Below are positions 16,370 through 24,054 of a stretch of DNA of 64,000 nucleotides, piece by piece; position 1 is the first letter of the stretch, and each line of letters starts with the position of its first letter. A program made the translations under genes and the position numbers. The notes under the pieces are model-generated. The model saw only the letters and a program-made list of their open reading frames with translations. It was not told the DNA's origin and searched no databases. This DNA is from Betaproteobacteria bacterium. GTDB taxonomy: Bacteria > Pseudomonadota > Gammaproteobacteria > Burkholderiales > SG8-39. The stretch is from the NCBI GenBank assembly GCA_004297625.1, contig SCTY01000030.1, positions 96,984-160,983 of the forward strand. The letters run 5' to 3'.

Positions 16370-17632
16370 ATGTTTCCGCTGGTCGCCCGCAGCCGCCTGC
16401 TGCCGATGTCGCTGCCGTTCCGTTATTTCGGCGCAGCCGTCGTTTTCCAGGTGGCCGCCTGGGCAATGCTCTTTGCGTATTCCAGCGATTTCGTTTCGTT
16501 CGAAGGCAGCCTGGGTCCAGCCTTTGCCGCGCTGCATCTCGTGACGCTCGGCGTGCTCGCCATGACGGCGATCGGCGCGACGCTGCAGCTGCTTCCGGTG
16601 GCTACGCGCCAGCCGGTGCGCTCGCTCGGTGCGGCGAAGCTCGCCTGGTGGCTGCTCGTGCCCGGCGTTGCGCTCTTCGCGGCCGGCGCCGCGGCGTTTG
16701 CGCCGCAGACGATGGGCATAGGGGCGATGCTCGTGGGGCTCGCGCTCGCGATCTACGCGGTGCTGCTCGCGGTGAACCTGCTCGGCGCGCGCGGCATGAA
16801 GGTAGTGGTCGCGCACGGCTGGGGGGCGCTCGCTTGCCTCGCGGCGCTCGCGGCGACGGGCCTCGCGCTCGTCGCGCGCTACGAGCACGGCGTTGCGCTC
16901 GACCACGGCGCATTCCGTGCCGCGCACCTGGTGCTCGCCACCTACGGGTTCATGGGTCTGCTCGCCGTCGGCCTTTCGAGCTTCCTGCTGCCGATGCTCG
17001 CCGTAGCGCCGGCGCCGCCCGCGCAGATCGCCTACGCGGTGCTCGCCCTCGCGATCGCCGGGATCGTCGCAGCCGTGCTCGGGCTGCCCGTGCCGGCGGC
17101 ACTGCTTGGCCTCGCGGCCGCGGCGATGCACACCGCGTCGCTCGAGCGCTCGCTGCGCGCGCGCCTGCGGCCGGCCCTCGGGCCCGGCTTCCTGCTGGTG
17201 CGCGTTTCCTGGGCGTGTCTCGTAGCGAGCATCGGCGTTGCGCTGCTCATGGCGCTCGATCTCGCGCCGGCCCGCGCCGCGCTGATTTTCGGGCTGCTCC
17301 TGGTGCCGGGATGGCTGCTCACTTTCCTGCTCGGCGTGCTGCAGCGCATCGTGCCGTTCCTCGCCTCGGTCCATTACTCGAGCGCCGCGCGCGGCACGCC
17401 GCTCATTTCCGCGCTCACGCCCGCGCCGCTGCTCGCCGGGCACCAGGTGCTGCACCTCGCGGCGCTGGGGGCGCTTCTCGCCGCCGCGCTTACCGGCGAG
17501 GCGTGGCTCGCGCGCGCCGGGGCGGCGGCGGGTCTCGCCGGCGCGCTCGCCTTCGCCTCCTTCTTCGCTTTTGTCATCGTGAAAGTACGCCACCATGGAA
17601 TTCAACCGCCACATCAGCCGGCGCCTGCATGA
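16370..17632 (+). CDS. Polytopic membrane protein, remote heme-copper oxidase subunit I type
   Basis: This 420-residue protein has about twelve hydrophobic segments and spaced histidines (AALHLVTLGVLAMTAIGA, FRAAHLVLATYGFMG, AGHQVLHLAAL), as in cytochrome oxidase subunit I relatives and NnrS-like proteins of denitrifiers. The copper ligand set of true oxidases is not evident. It starts four bases after the ligase stop and overlaps the following hemerythrin gene by 38 bases, so it probably belongs to a nitric-oxide or oxygen response unit. Its function is unknown to me. Confidence 0.6.
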   Translation: MFPLVARSRLLPMSLPFRYFGAAVVFQVAAWAMLFAYSSDFVSFEGSLGPAFAALHLVTLGVLAMTAIGATLQLLPVATRQPVRSLGAAKLAWWLLVPGVALFAAGAAAFAPQTMGIGAMLVGLALAIYAVLLAVNLLGARGMKVVVAHGWGALACLAALAATGLALVARYEHGVALDHGAFRAAHLVLATYGFMGLLAVGLSSFLLPMLAVAPAPPAQIAYAVLALAIAGIVAAVLGLPVPAALLGLAAAAMHTASLERSLRARLRPALGPGFLLVRVSWACLVASIGVALLMALDLAPARAALIFGLLLVPGWLLTFLLGVLQRIVPFLASVHYSSAARGTPLISALTPAPLLAGHQVLHLAALGALLAAALTGEAWLARAGAAAGLAGALAFASFFAFVIVKVRHHGIQPPHQPAPA

Positions 17633-18041
17633 AGAGCACGACGCCACCCTGACCCTCTGGGGCCGGGTGGAAGCGACGCTCGCCGCCGGCAAGAGCGACC
17701 CCGCGCTGCTGAAAAGCGCCGCCGCCTCGCTTGCTCACGAGCTGGACGTGCATTTCGACTTCGAGGAAAAAGAGCTTTTCCCGCGCCTCGCCGCCTTCGG
17801 CGAGGCCGACATCGGCGAGCTGCTCGCCGAGGAGCACACGACCATCCGCAGCGCGGGTCGGCGCTTCATCGAGCTCGTGCGCAGCGACCCGGGCGCCGCG
17901 GAGCTGAAGCCGCTCGCGCTCGAGCTCGCCGAGCGCCTGTTCTCCCATGTGCAGAAGGAGGAGATGTCGCTTCTCCCGATGCTCGAGGACCTGGTCGATG
18001 AGGAGGCCGACGGCGAGCTCACCGCGGCCTACACGTCATGA
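17595..18041 (+). CDS. Hemerythrin-like protein
   Basis: This 148-residue helical protein carries hemerythrin-type ligands: H in RRLHEEHDATL, H-x-x-x-E in HFDFEEKELFP, EEHTTIR, and HVQKEEMSLLP. A diiron centre that binds oxygen or nitric oxide is expected. It overlaps the upstream membrane protein gene and is coupled to the downstream tandem acetyltransferase by an ATGA overlap. Context suggests protection against reactive nitrogen species during denitrification. Confidence 0.85.
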   Translation: MEFNRHISRRLHEEHDATLTLWGRVEATLAAGKSDPALLKSAAASLAHELDVHFDFEEKELFPRLAAFGEADIGELLAEEHTTIRSAGRRFIELVRSDPGAAELKPLALELAERLFSHVQKEEMSLLPMLEDLVDEEADGELTAAYTS

Positions 18042-18967
18042 AAGCTCTCGTACGTAACGCAAAAAAGGTGCGCGCGCTCGCCGCGCGCGATCTCGACGCC
18101 GTCGTCGGTATCGACGCCGCGCTCGGCGGACACTCGCGCCGCGCCTATTTCGAGCGGCGCCTCGCGGCGGCGCAGCGCGACCCGGAACGCCATCTGCAGT
18201 TCGCGGTCGAGGAAGACGGCGTGCTCGCCGGCTTCGTTCTCGGCTACGCGCTCGAGGGCGAGTTCGGGCGCTCGGAGCCGGAGCTGCGCATGGAGGCGCT
18301 CGGCGTGCGCGCCGCGGCGCAGGGCCGCGGCCTGGGGGCCGCGCTCGCTGAAGCCTTCGAGGGCGGCGCGGCCAAGCGCGGGCTGCGCGAGATCCGCACC
18401 ACCGCGCTCTGGCACGAGCACGAGCTGCTGCGCTTTCTCGACCGAGCGGGGTACCGCCTGGCGGGAAACTATGTGCTCGACCGCGCGATTGGCGTGACCG
18501 ACGGGCGCGACTTCTATCCCGAGGCGCGCGACGCGGCGGACATCGCGGTCCTGAGCGAGGCCGACCTCGAGGGCATCGCGCGCATCGACCGCAGGCTTAC
18601 CGGGCGCGACCGCAGGGCGTATCTGTTCCATGGCCTGCGCGAAACGTTCTCCGATTCCGCGGTGCGCATCTCGCTCGCCGCGAAGACCGACGGCGGGGTT
18701 TCGGGCTTCCTCATGGCGCGCATGGACTACGGCGATTTCGGCCGCGTGGAGCCGGTGGCCGTGATCGACACCATGGGCATCGACCCGATGCGGGTGCGCG
18801 AGGGGATCGGCCGCGCGCTGCTGTCGCAGCTGTTCGTGAACCTCTCGGCGCTCGGCGTCGAGCGCGTGGAGACCATGGTTGCGCCCGGGCAGCTCGCGCT
18901 GCTCGGTTTCTTCGACCATGCGGGTTTCGGGCCCGCAGAGCGGCTCGCCTTCCTCAAGCGTCTCTGA
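18038..18967 (+). CDS. Tandem GNAT acetyltransferase
   Basis: This 309-residue protein contains two GNAT domains in a row, residues about 10-150 and 165-309. The first has the acetyl-CoA loop VRAAAQGRGLGAAL, the second has IDPMRVREGIGRALL. Each ends in a F-x-x-x-G-(Y/F) segment (FLDRAGY, FFDHAGF). The substrate is unknown. It lies in an operon with hemerythrin and heme-copper-like membrane proteins, which is not a usual setting for a detoxifying acetyltransferase. Confidence 0.75.
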   Translation: MKALVRNAKKVRALAARDLDAVVGIDAALGGHSRRAYFERRLAAAQRDPERHLQFAVEEDGVLAGFVLGYALEGEFGRSEPELRMEALGVRAAAQGRGLGAALAEAFEGGAAKRGLREIRTTALWHEHELLRFLDRAGYRLAGNYVLDRAIGVTDGRDFYPEARDAADIAVLSEADLEGIARIDRRLTGRDRRAYLFHGLRETFSDSAVRISLAAKTDGGVSGFLMARMDYGDFGRVEPVAVIDTMGIDPMRVREGIGRALLSQLFVNLSALGVERVETMVAPGQLALLGFFDHAGFGPAERLAFLKRL

Positions 18968-18970
18968 GCG

Positions 18971-19366
18971 ATGCTCGCGCGCAACCGCTGGTTCGTCGCC
19001 GCGGCGCTCGACTATGCGCTCGCCGGCGGGCTGGTGGGGCTCGCGTGGCTGGCGAATCCGGAGCTCGTCCCCGGCAACGCGCTGCGCCTGCACGCCCATT
19101 TCATGCTGGTCGGCTTCGTCGGCATGATGACTTTCGGCGTGGGCCTGCACATGCTGCCGCGCTTCACCGGCCGAGCGCTGTTTTCCGAGCGCGCCGCGGA
19201 CGTGCAGTTCTACGCGGCGAATCTCGGCCTTCTCACCATGGGGGCGGGCTGGCTCGCGACATCGCCGGCGCTCGCGGTTGCCGGCGGCGCGCTGCTCTGG
19301 GCAGGCTTCGCGCTTTTCGCGCTCAACGTCATCCTCACCGTGCGCCCGTGGGGGCGGCGGGGCTAG
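18971..19366 (+). CDS. Short heme-copper-oxidase-like membrane protein
   Basis: This 131-residue protein has four predicted membrane helices. The segment LRLHAHFMLVGFVGMMTFGVGLHMLPR resembles the heme-binding helix of cytochrome oxidase subunit I and NnrS-like proteins, with three histidines on one face. It is much too short to be an oxidase subunit I. It may be a heme or NO-handling protein. It sits three bases after the acetyltransferase and two before the lipoyl carrier gene. Confidence 0.6.
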   Translation: MLARNRWFVAAALDYALAGGLVGLAWLANPELVPGNALRLHAHFMLVGFVGMMTFGVGLHMLPRFTGRALFSERAADVQFYAANLGLLTMGAGWLATSPALAVAGGALLWAGFALFALNVILTVRPWGRRG

Positions 19367-19368
19367 TC

Positions 19369-19815
19369 GTGCCCGAATACCGCGGCTGCGAGCTGCCCGG
19401 GGACCTGTGGTACGACCTCGACTACCTCTGGGCGCGGCCCAACGCCGACGGCACCTTCACGCTCGGGCTCACCGACCCCGCGCAGACCATGGCGGGCCGC
19501 GTGGTTTCGGCGCTGTTCCGCAAGCCGGGCACGCACCGCCGCGCCGGGAAAAACCTCGCCACCCTGGAATCGGGCAAGTGGGTGGGCGGCGTGCCGGCGC
19601 CTTTCGACGCCACCATCGTGGAGGTGAATCCGCGCGTGGAAGGCGACCCGGGCCTCGTGAATATCGCCCCGTACACCGACGCCTGGCTGATGCGCGTGCG
19701 GCCCGACGACGTCGCGGCGGCGTACGCGCGCCTGAAGCGCGGCGAAGAAGCGATCGCGGCGCTGAAGGCCTGGATCAACAAGTACAACCTGCAGTGCATG
19801 CGCTGCACGCAATGA
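19369..19815 (+). CDS. GcvH-like lipoyl carrier protein
   Basis: This 148-residue protein has the glycine cleavage H fold with the lipoylation site K70 in LESGKWVGGV and the following PFDATIVEVNPRV and INIAPY-type strands. No gcvT or gcvP is nearby, so it is probably not part of glycine cleavage. The C-terminus is unusual: after KAWINKYNLQ it ends in CMRCTQ, a CxxC pair. Stand-alone H-like proteins serve sulfur oxidation (LbpA with sHdr) or other redox shuttles. Directly downstream lies a CxxC thioredoxin-like gene, so a dithiol relay is possible. Start: GTG at 19369. Confidence 0.75.
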   Translation: MPEYRGCELPGDLWYDLDYLWARPNADGTFTLGLTDPAQTMAGRVVSALFRKPGTHRRAGKNLATLESGKWVGGVPAPFDATIVEVNPRVEGDPGLVNIAPYTDAWLMRVRPDDVAAAYARLKRGEEAIAALKAWINKYNLQCMRCTQ

Positions 19816-19819
19816 CCGG

Positions 19820-20176
19820 ATGAAAGTGCAGCTTCTCGTCTCGGAATGGTGCGTGCCGTGCCGCGCGGCGGAGGACGTCTGGCGCGAGCTCGCGGGCCGG
19901 AAAGCGATCGCCTTCGAGGTGCTCGACGTCGGCCAGCCGGAAGGGCGCACGGTGGTTTCGACGCTTGGCGTGCGCACCGTTCCTTCCACGGTGATCGACG
20001 GCACGCTGCGCCACATCGGCGTGCCGACGCGCGGCGAGGCGATGGAGCTCGTCGCCGCGGCGCCGGAGCGCGCCGCGGACAGCCTGCACTACGTCGGCCT
20101 CACGCTCGAAACGACGAGCGCGTGGGCCGCCTTTGCGCTATTCGCCGCGCGCCTTTGGCCGCTGCTGCGAAGCTAG
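19820..20176 (+). CDS. Thioredoxin-like protein with C-terminal hydrophobic segment
   Basis: This 118-residue protein has a thioredoxin/glutaredoxin fold with an active-site C11-V-P-C14 and the cis-proline loop VRTVPSTVIDG. Residues about 95-118 form a hydrophobic tail (AWAAFALFAARLWPLL) that may anchor it to the membrane. It follows the lipoyl carrier gene by four bases and overlaps the convergent nsrR gene by four bases. A role as reductant of the lipoyl group or of nitrosylated thiols is inferred from position. Confidence 0.75.
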   Translation: MKVQLLVSEWCVPCRAAEDVWRELAGRKAIAFEVLDVGQPEGRTVVSTLGVRTVPSTVIDGTLRHIGVPTRGEAMELVAAAPERAADSLHYVGLTLETTSAWAAFALFAARLWPLLRS

Positions 20177-20613
20177 GAAGCGCGCCGCGGCGCGAGCAGC
20201 ACCTTGGCGAGCGGCCGCGCCGGCTCGAGGAGCTGCGCGAGGGTATAGCCGTCGAGCACTTTCAGGAACGCGTCGCGCGCCTCGCCGAGCGCGTGGCGCA
20301 GCACGCAGGCGCGCGCGATGCGGCAGTCGCCCTCGTCCATGCATTCCACGAGATCGAAGCTGTCCTCGGTGGCGCGCAGCACCTCGCCGACGTTGATCTC
20401 CCCGGGCGCCCGAGCGAGCCGCATGCCGCCGCCCTTGCCGCGCACGGTCTCGATGTAGCCGAGCTGCCCCAGCCGGTGCACCACCTTCATCAGGTGGTTG
20501 GCGGAGATGTCGTAGGCGGCGCTGATCTGCTCTATGGTGGCGAGCCCCTCGGGCGCGGCGCCGAGATAGATGAGCACCCGGAAGCTGTAGTCGGAGAAGG
20601 TTGTCAGGCGCAT
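20173..20613 (-). CDS. nsrR: Rrf2-family nitric-oxide-responsive repressor NsrR
   Basis: This 146-residue protein matches NsrR along its length. It has the N-terminal winged helix (MRLTTFSDYSFRVLIYLG, HLMKVVHRLGQLGYI, GKGGGMRLA) and the cluster cysteines C91, C97 and C103 in ECMDEGDCRIARACVL, which hold a [4Fe-4S] or [2Fe-2S] centre that nitric oxide destroys. A near-perfect NsrR operator lies 18 bases upstream of its ATG and is shared with the divergent DUF2249 gene, so it likely represses both itself and that operon. Confidence 0.9.
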   Translation of the reverse strand: MRLTTFSDYSFRVLIYLGAAPEGLATIEQISAAYDISANHLMKVVHRLGQLGYIETVRGKGGGMRLARAPGEINVGEVLRATEDSFDLVECMDEGDCRIARACVLRHALGEARDAFLKVLDGYTLAQLLEPARPLAKVLLAPRRAS

Positions 20614-20630
20614 TGGGGCGTGCTATCTTG

Positions 20631-20653
20631 AAGATGTATCATTAATACATCTT
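20631..20653. promoter_or_regulatory. NsrR operator
   Basis: A 23-bp dyad of two 11-base arms: AAGATGTATCA, one base, then TAATACATCTT. The arms are reverse complements except for one position. This matches the known NsrR motif AAGATGYATTT-N-AAATRCATCTT. It lies between nsrR (start 20613) and the DUF2249 gene (start 20675). Confidence 0.88.
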
Positions 20654-20674
20654 ATCATTCATTCAGGAGGCCAC

Positions 20675-20908
20675 ATGACCCAGCCGGTTGTCGACGTCCG
20701 TACTATCATCCCGCGTGAGCGCCACCCGCGCATTTTCCAGAACTTCCACGCCCTCAAGCCGGGCGAAGCGTTCGAGCTCGTGAACGACCACGATCCCAAA
20801 CCCCTCTACTACCAGTTCCAGGCCGAGCTCGGCGCCCCGTTTGACTGGGAGTACCTCGAGCAGGGACCGGAAGTGTGGCGGGTGCGCATCGGCCGGCCGG
20901 CCGCATGA
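20675..20908 (+). CDS. DUF2249 protein
   Basis: This 77-residue protein has the DUF2249 signature: DVRTIIPRERHP at the start, FNHDPKPLYYQF-like NDHDPKPLYYQF, and WEYLEQGPEVWRVRIG at the end. The family is common beside nitric oxide response and denitrification genes and has a TusA-like fold; the exact role is not known. The start is preceded by CAGGAGG. It is the first gene under the NsrR operator and overlaps the next gene by ATGA. Confidence 0.85.
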   Translation: MTQPVVDVRTIIPRERHPRIFQNFHALKPGEAFELVNDHDPKPLYYQFQAELGAPFDWEYLEQGPEVWRVRIGRPAA

Positions 20909-21219
20909 GCGAAGCCGCGCGCCCGGATGAATCGGTCGTCTGGAACGCGCTGCGGACCGTCTACGATCCCGAGGTCGGCGAGAACATCGTCGATCTCGGG
21001 CTCGTCTACCGCCTGGAGACCCGCCCGGGCGCGGTCGACCTGGACATCACGATGACCACGCCGGCGTGCCCGGCGGCCGGCTCCATCGCCGCCGAAGCCG
21101 AGGCCGCGGTGCGCAGCGCCTGCGCGCCAGGCACCGAGGTGCACGTCGAGGTGGTCTTCGATCCGCCGTGGACGCCGGAACGGATGAGCGAGGAAGTGAA
21201 GCAGCGCTTCGGCTGGTAG
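20905..21219 (+). CDS. MIP18/DUF59 family protein (PaaD/SufT-like)
   Basis: This 104-residue protein has the MIP18 fold: VWNALRTVYDPEVGENIVDLGLVYRL, then the reactive cysteine loop MTTPACPAAG and the FDPPWTPERMSEE segment. Members such as SufT, PaaD and archaeal homologues assist iron-sulfur cluster assembly or repair. Position under the NsrR operator with DUF2249 points to Fe-S repair after nitrosative damage; that is inference. Confidence 0.85.
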   Translation: MSEAARPDESVVWNALRTVYDPEVGENIVDLGLVYRLETRPGAVDLDITMTTPACPAAGSIAAEAEAAVRSACAPGTEVHVEVVFDPPWTPERMSEEVKQRFGW

Positions 21220-21224
21220 CGCGG

Positions 21225-22301
21225 GTGAAGGACCTTCCCCCGCTCGGCCGCGCGCCGCTGCTCATCCTCGGGTTCGCCGCGCTCGCAACCGCGGCGGCGG
21301 GCGGCATGGTGCGGCTGGGGATCGTCGTCGCCGCGCCTCCTGCGGGGATCGCCTGGCACGGCGCGCTCATGGCGAGCGCGTTCTTCGGCACGCTGATTTC
21401 CCTGGAGCGCGCGGTCGCTATGGGCAGGCTCTGGGCCTATGCCGCGCCGCTCGCCTGCGGCGCCGGCGGCGTAGCGCTCGTCCTCGGCTACGGCAACGCG
21501 GCATTCGCGCTCTTCGTCGCCGGCGCTGCGCTCTTCAGCGCGGTGTCGTTCCTCATTTACCTCAAGCAGCGCGCGCTTCACACCGCGGTGCTTGCGCTCG
21601 GCGCCGTGGCGCTCCTGGTGGCAAACACTGCCCTCGCCGCGGGCGCCGCGCTCGCCGCCGCCGCGCTCGGCTGGGTCGCGTTCTTTGCGCTCACGATCGG
21701 CGGCGAGCGCCTGGAGCTTTCGCGCATAGCGCGCCCTCCGCTGGCCGCCCGCCGCGCTTTTGCGGTGATCTCCGCGCTACTTCTCGCCGCTGCGCTCGCC
21801 GCGCCGTGGGCCACGGAGGCGATGGTGCGTGCCGCCGGCGCGCTGCTCGTCGCGGCGGCAATATGGCTCTGGCGCTACGACATCGCCACGCGCACCGTGC
21901 GCTCGAGCGGCCTCACGCGCTACATCGCCTTGTGCCTGCTCGCGGGCTATGCCTGGCTCGCGCTCGGCGGCGCGATCCTCGCGCTCGCCGGCGGCTCGGG
22001 CGCGCGCGAGCTGTGGGACGCCGCGCTGCACTCGGTGATGCTCGGCTTCGTGTTCTCGATGGTGTTCGGCCACGCGCCGGTGATCCTGCCCGCGGTGCTG
22101 CGCGTCGCGCTGCCTTACCGCCCGCTGCTTTACGCGCCGCTAATCTTGCTGCACGCCACGCTCGCGCTGCGCGTCGCGGGCGACCTCGCGGCGAGCGCCT
22201 CGCTGCGCGCGGCGGGCGGCGCAGGCAACGTCGCCGCCATAGCGCTTTTCATCCTGACCGCCGCCGGCCTCGCGCTTTCGAGCCGAGCGCGCGCGCGTTA
22301 G
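21225..22301 (+). CDS. NnrS-like polytopic membrane protein
   Basis: This protein of about 358 residues has some ten to twelve membrane segments. The segments AWHGALMASAFFGTLISLERAVA and ALHSVMLGFVFSMVFGHAPVILPAVL resemble NnrS, a heme- and copper-containing membrane protein that relieves nitric oxide stress. It is shorter than typical NnrS (about 400). The start is a GTG at 21225, five bases after the MIP18-like gene, so it should be controlled by the NsrR operator. Assignment to NnrS itself is moderate. Confidence 0.65.
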   Translation: MKDLPPLGRAPLLILGFAALATAAAGGMVRLGIVVAAPPAGIAWHGALMASAFFGTLISLERAVAMGRLWAYAAPLACGAGGVALVLGYGNAAFALFVAGAALFSAVSFLIYLKQRALHTAVLALGAVALLVANTALAAGAALAAAALGWVAFFALTIGGERLELSRIARPPLAARRAFAVISALLLAAALAAPWATEAMVRAAGALLVAAAIWLWRYDIATRTVRSSGLTRYIALCLLAGYAWLALGGAILALAGGSGARELWDAALHSVMLGFVFSMVFGHAPVILPAVLRVALPYRPLLYAPLILLHATLALRVAGDLAASASLRAAGGAGNVAAIALFILTAAGLALSSRARAR

Positions 22302-22409
22302 AGATATTTCAGCCGTAACCGCAGGACCCTGGTCCGGAAACGGTTCGGACACGCGCTGCGCCCAACATGACGCCTGTCTTCAACCAACCATTACTTAAAG
22401 GACTTCACC

Positions 22410-22613
22410 ATGAAACGCATCATCGCCGCAGTCCCGTTTGCCGCGCTTGCCGCCCCCGTGTTCGCCGCGGAAGTCTCCGCGCCCTTCGAGCAGAACCAGC
22501 TCGACCGCGTCCTGCCGAACGTTGAGGTGCGCGCGGACAGCGCGAGCGTCGGCTCGACGGGCAACGCCGACGTGTGGGCGCAGGACTACAACTTCATCGC
22601 CCCGGCGCAGTAA
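22410..22613 (+). CDS. Small secreted protein of unknown function
   Basis: A 67-residue protein with a Sec signal peptide ([21 protein letters not shown]), so the mature form has about 48 residues. It has no cysteine and is polar (NQLDRVLPNVEVRADS, then WAQDYNFIAPAQ). The start is preceded by AAAGGAC. I do not recognise the family. It stands alone between the NnrS-like gene and the DUF6448 gene and is followed by a strong hairpin. Confidence 0.65.
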   Translation: MKRIIAAVPFAALAAPVFAAEVSAPFEQNQLDRVLPNVEVRADSASVGSTGNADVWAQDYNFIAPAQ

Positions 22614-22633
22614 CTGGTGCCGAAAAAGCGGCT

Positions 22634-22653
22634 GGCGGCGCACTCGCGCCGCC
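22634..22653. terminator. Candidate terminator hairpin in the 22614-22835 gap
   Basis: GGCGGCGC and GCGCCGCC form a perfect 8-bp stem with a 4-base loop, 20 bases after the small secreted protein gene. The following T-tract is weak. The rest of this 222-base gap holds a weak NsrR-like sequence at 22694-22716 and the AGGAG of the next gene. Confidence 0.45.
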
Positions 22654-22835
22654 GCGCCGCGTTCTTGACGCCGCTCAACAACGTAGTTCCCGGGCGATGT
22701 ATCGTAATTCAGTGCTTGATCATTGATCCCGGCGTTCGCGGCAGCCTAGACGATCAGCCGTGCTTCATGGGCTCCGAGCATAAGAGGAGGAGCGCATTTT
22801 GGCGACAGGCGTTCTGACTCGTTAGGAGAACTACC

Positions 22836-23447
22836 ATGAAAGTCCGCACTACATTCGTAGCCGCATTCTCACTCGTGGCGGCATCGGCATGGACCGCGCC
22901 CGCGCTGGCGCATTGCGACACGCTGGACGGACCCGTCGTCTCGGCCGCCCGCAAAGCGCTCGACACCGGCAACGCCAACCTGGTTCTGGTCTGGGTGCAG
23001 AAGAAAGACGAGGCCGAGATCCGCAACGCCTTCCAGAGGACGCGCAATGTGCGCAAGGGCGGCGGCGAGGCCAAGGAGCTCGCGGACATGTACTTCTTCG
23101 AGACGCTGGTGCGCGTGCACCGCGCGGGCGAAGGGGCCGGGTATACGGGATTGAAGCCCGCCGGCTTGATCGAGCCGCCGGTAGCGGCCGCCGACAAGGC
23201 GATCGAGAGCGGCAAGCTCCAAGGCCTGGGCAAGGTGATCTCAGACCGCACCGAGAAAGGCCTGCATAGCCACTTCGAGCAGGTGATGGCGAAGAAGAAC
23301 TACAAACCGAACGACGTCGAGGCGGGCCGCGCCTATTCGAGCGCGTACGTCGAATTCGTGCACTACGCCGAGCGGCTCTATGACGCCGCCGAAACCATGG
23401 CGCCCGAGAACGTGGAGAAGGCCCCGGCAGCAGCGCACGCCCATTGA
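22836..23447 (+). CDS. DUF6448 periplasmic protein
   Basis: This 203-residue protein has a Sec signal peptide ending ALAHCDT and then the DUF6448 pattern HCDTLDGPVVSAARKALDTGN, MYFFETLVRVHRAGEGAGYTGLKP and SSAYVEFVHYAERLY. It is helical and rich in conserved histidines (SHFEQV, EFVHYAE, and an HAH C-terminus), so metal or heme binding is plausible. Biochemical role unknown. AGGAG precedes the ATG. It runs directly into a hemerythrin-type gene. Confidence 0.75.
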   Translation: MKVRTTFVAAFSLVAASAWTAPALAHCDTLDGPVVSAARKALDTGNANLVLVWVQKKDEAEIRNAFQRTRNVRKGGGEAKELADMYFFETLVRVHRAGEGAGYTGLKPAGLIEPPVAAADKAIESGKLQGLGKVISDRTEKGLHSHFEQVMAKKNYKPNDVEAGRAYSSAYVEFVHYAERLYDAAETMAPENVEKAPAAAHAH

Positions 23448-23457
23448 AAGGACGATC

Positions 23458-23922
23458 ATGAAATTCGAGATACCCAAACCCCTGCAGGTAGAGCACGAAG
23501 AGCTGCATGCGACGCTTGTGGAAGCGACCAAGGTCCCCGGCGCGGTCGGCGAGGCGGCGCGCGAGGTAGCGCGGCTGCTGCATCCGCACTTCGTAGCCGA
23601 AGAGGATTTCGCGCTACCGCCGCTTGCATTGCTTTCGGAGCTCGCGCGCGGCGGCGTGACGCCGGAGATGGCGGAGGTGCTACCCATGACGCGGCGGCTG
23701 AAGGCCGAGCTGCCGAAGATGCTCGCCGAGCACAAGCAGATCGTCGGCGCGCTCGAGAAGCTGCGGGCGGCGGCGCATGCCGCCGGGCGCGCGGAATACG
23801 AGCACTTCGCCGACGCTCTGGTGCTCCACGCCCAGACCGAGGAGCAGGTGCTCTATCCGGCCGCGATCCTGATCGGCGAGCACGTCGCGCGCAGCCTTAA
23901 GGAAGCCGTCGCCACGCATTAG
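23458..23922 (+). CDS. Hemerythrin HHE-type protein
   Basis: This 154-residue helical protein has the HHE pattern: VEHEELHATL, LHPHFVAEEDFALPP, AEHKQIVGAL and LHAQTEEQVLYPAA. It is the third hemerythrin-like gene in the window and follows the DUF6448 gene with a ten-base gap and an AAAGGA sequence before the ATG at 23458. The protein probably binds oxygen or nitric oxide, or stores iron in damaged-cluster conditions. Confidence 0.82.
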   Translation: MKFEIPKPLQVEHEELHATLVEATKVPGAVGEAAREVARLLHPHFVAEEDFALPPLALLSELARGGVTPEMAEVLPMTRRLKAELPKMLAEHKQIVGALEKLRAAAHAAGRAEYEHFADALVLHAQTEEQVLYPAAILIGEHVARSLKEAVATH

Positions 23923-24054
23923 GACTGCTCGGCATCGTTCGAAACGGGCGAACGTCCCTGCCCGGCGACAGTCGAACTTGCATGGAGCGCGCCGGCTGCG
24001 CTTCGACAACCCGAGCGCGCGCCAGAGCTGCGGCCGCGGGGAAAGCTTCGGCAC

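Noticed and set aside
18971..19366. Cytochrome oxidase subunit I fragment (pseudogene)
   Set aside because: It has its own start, four complete helices and tight operon spacing, so it looks like an intact small protein.
22694..22716. Second NsrR operator upstream of DUF6448
   Set aside because: Only the GATGTATC half matches; the other half has several mismatches, so it is not listed as a feature.
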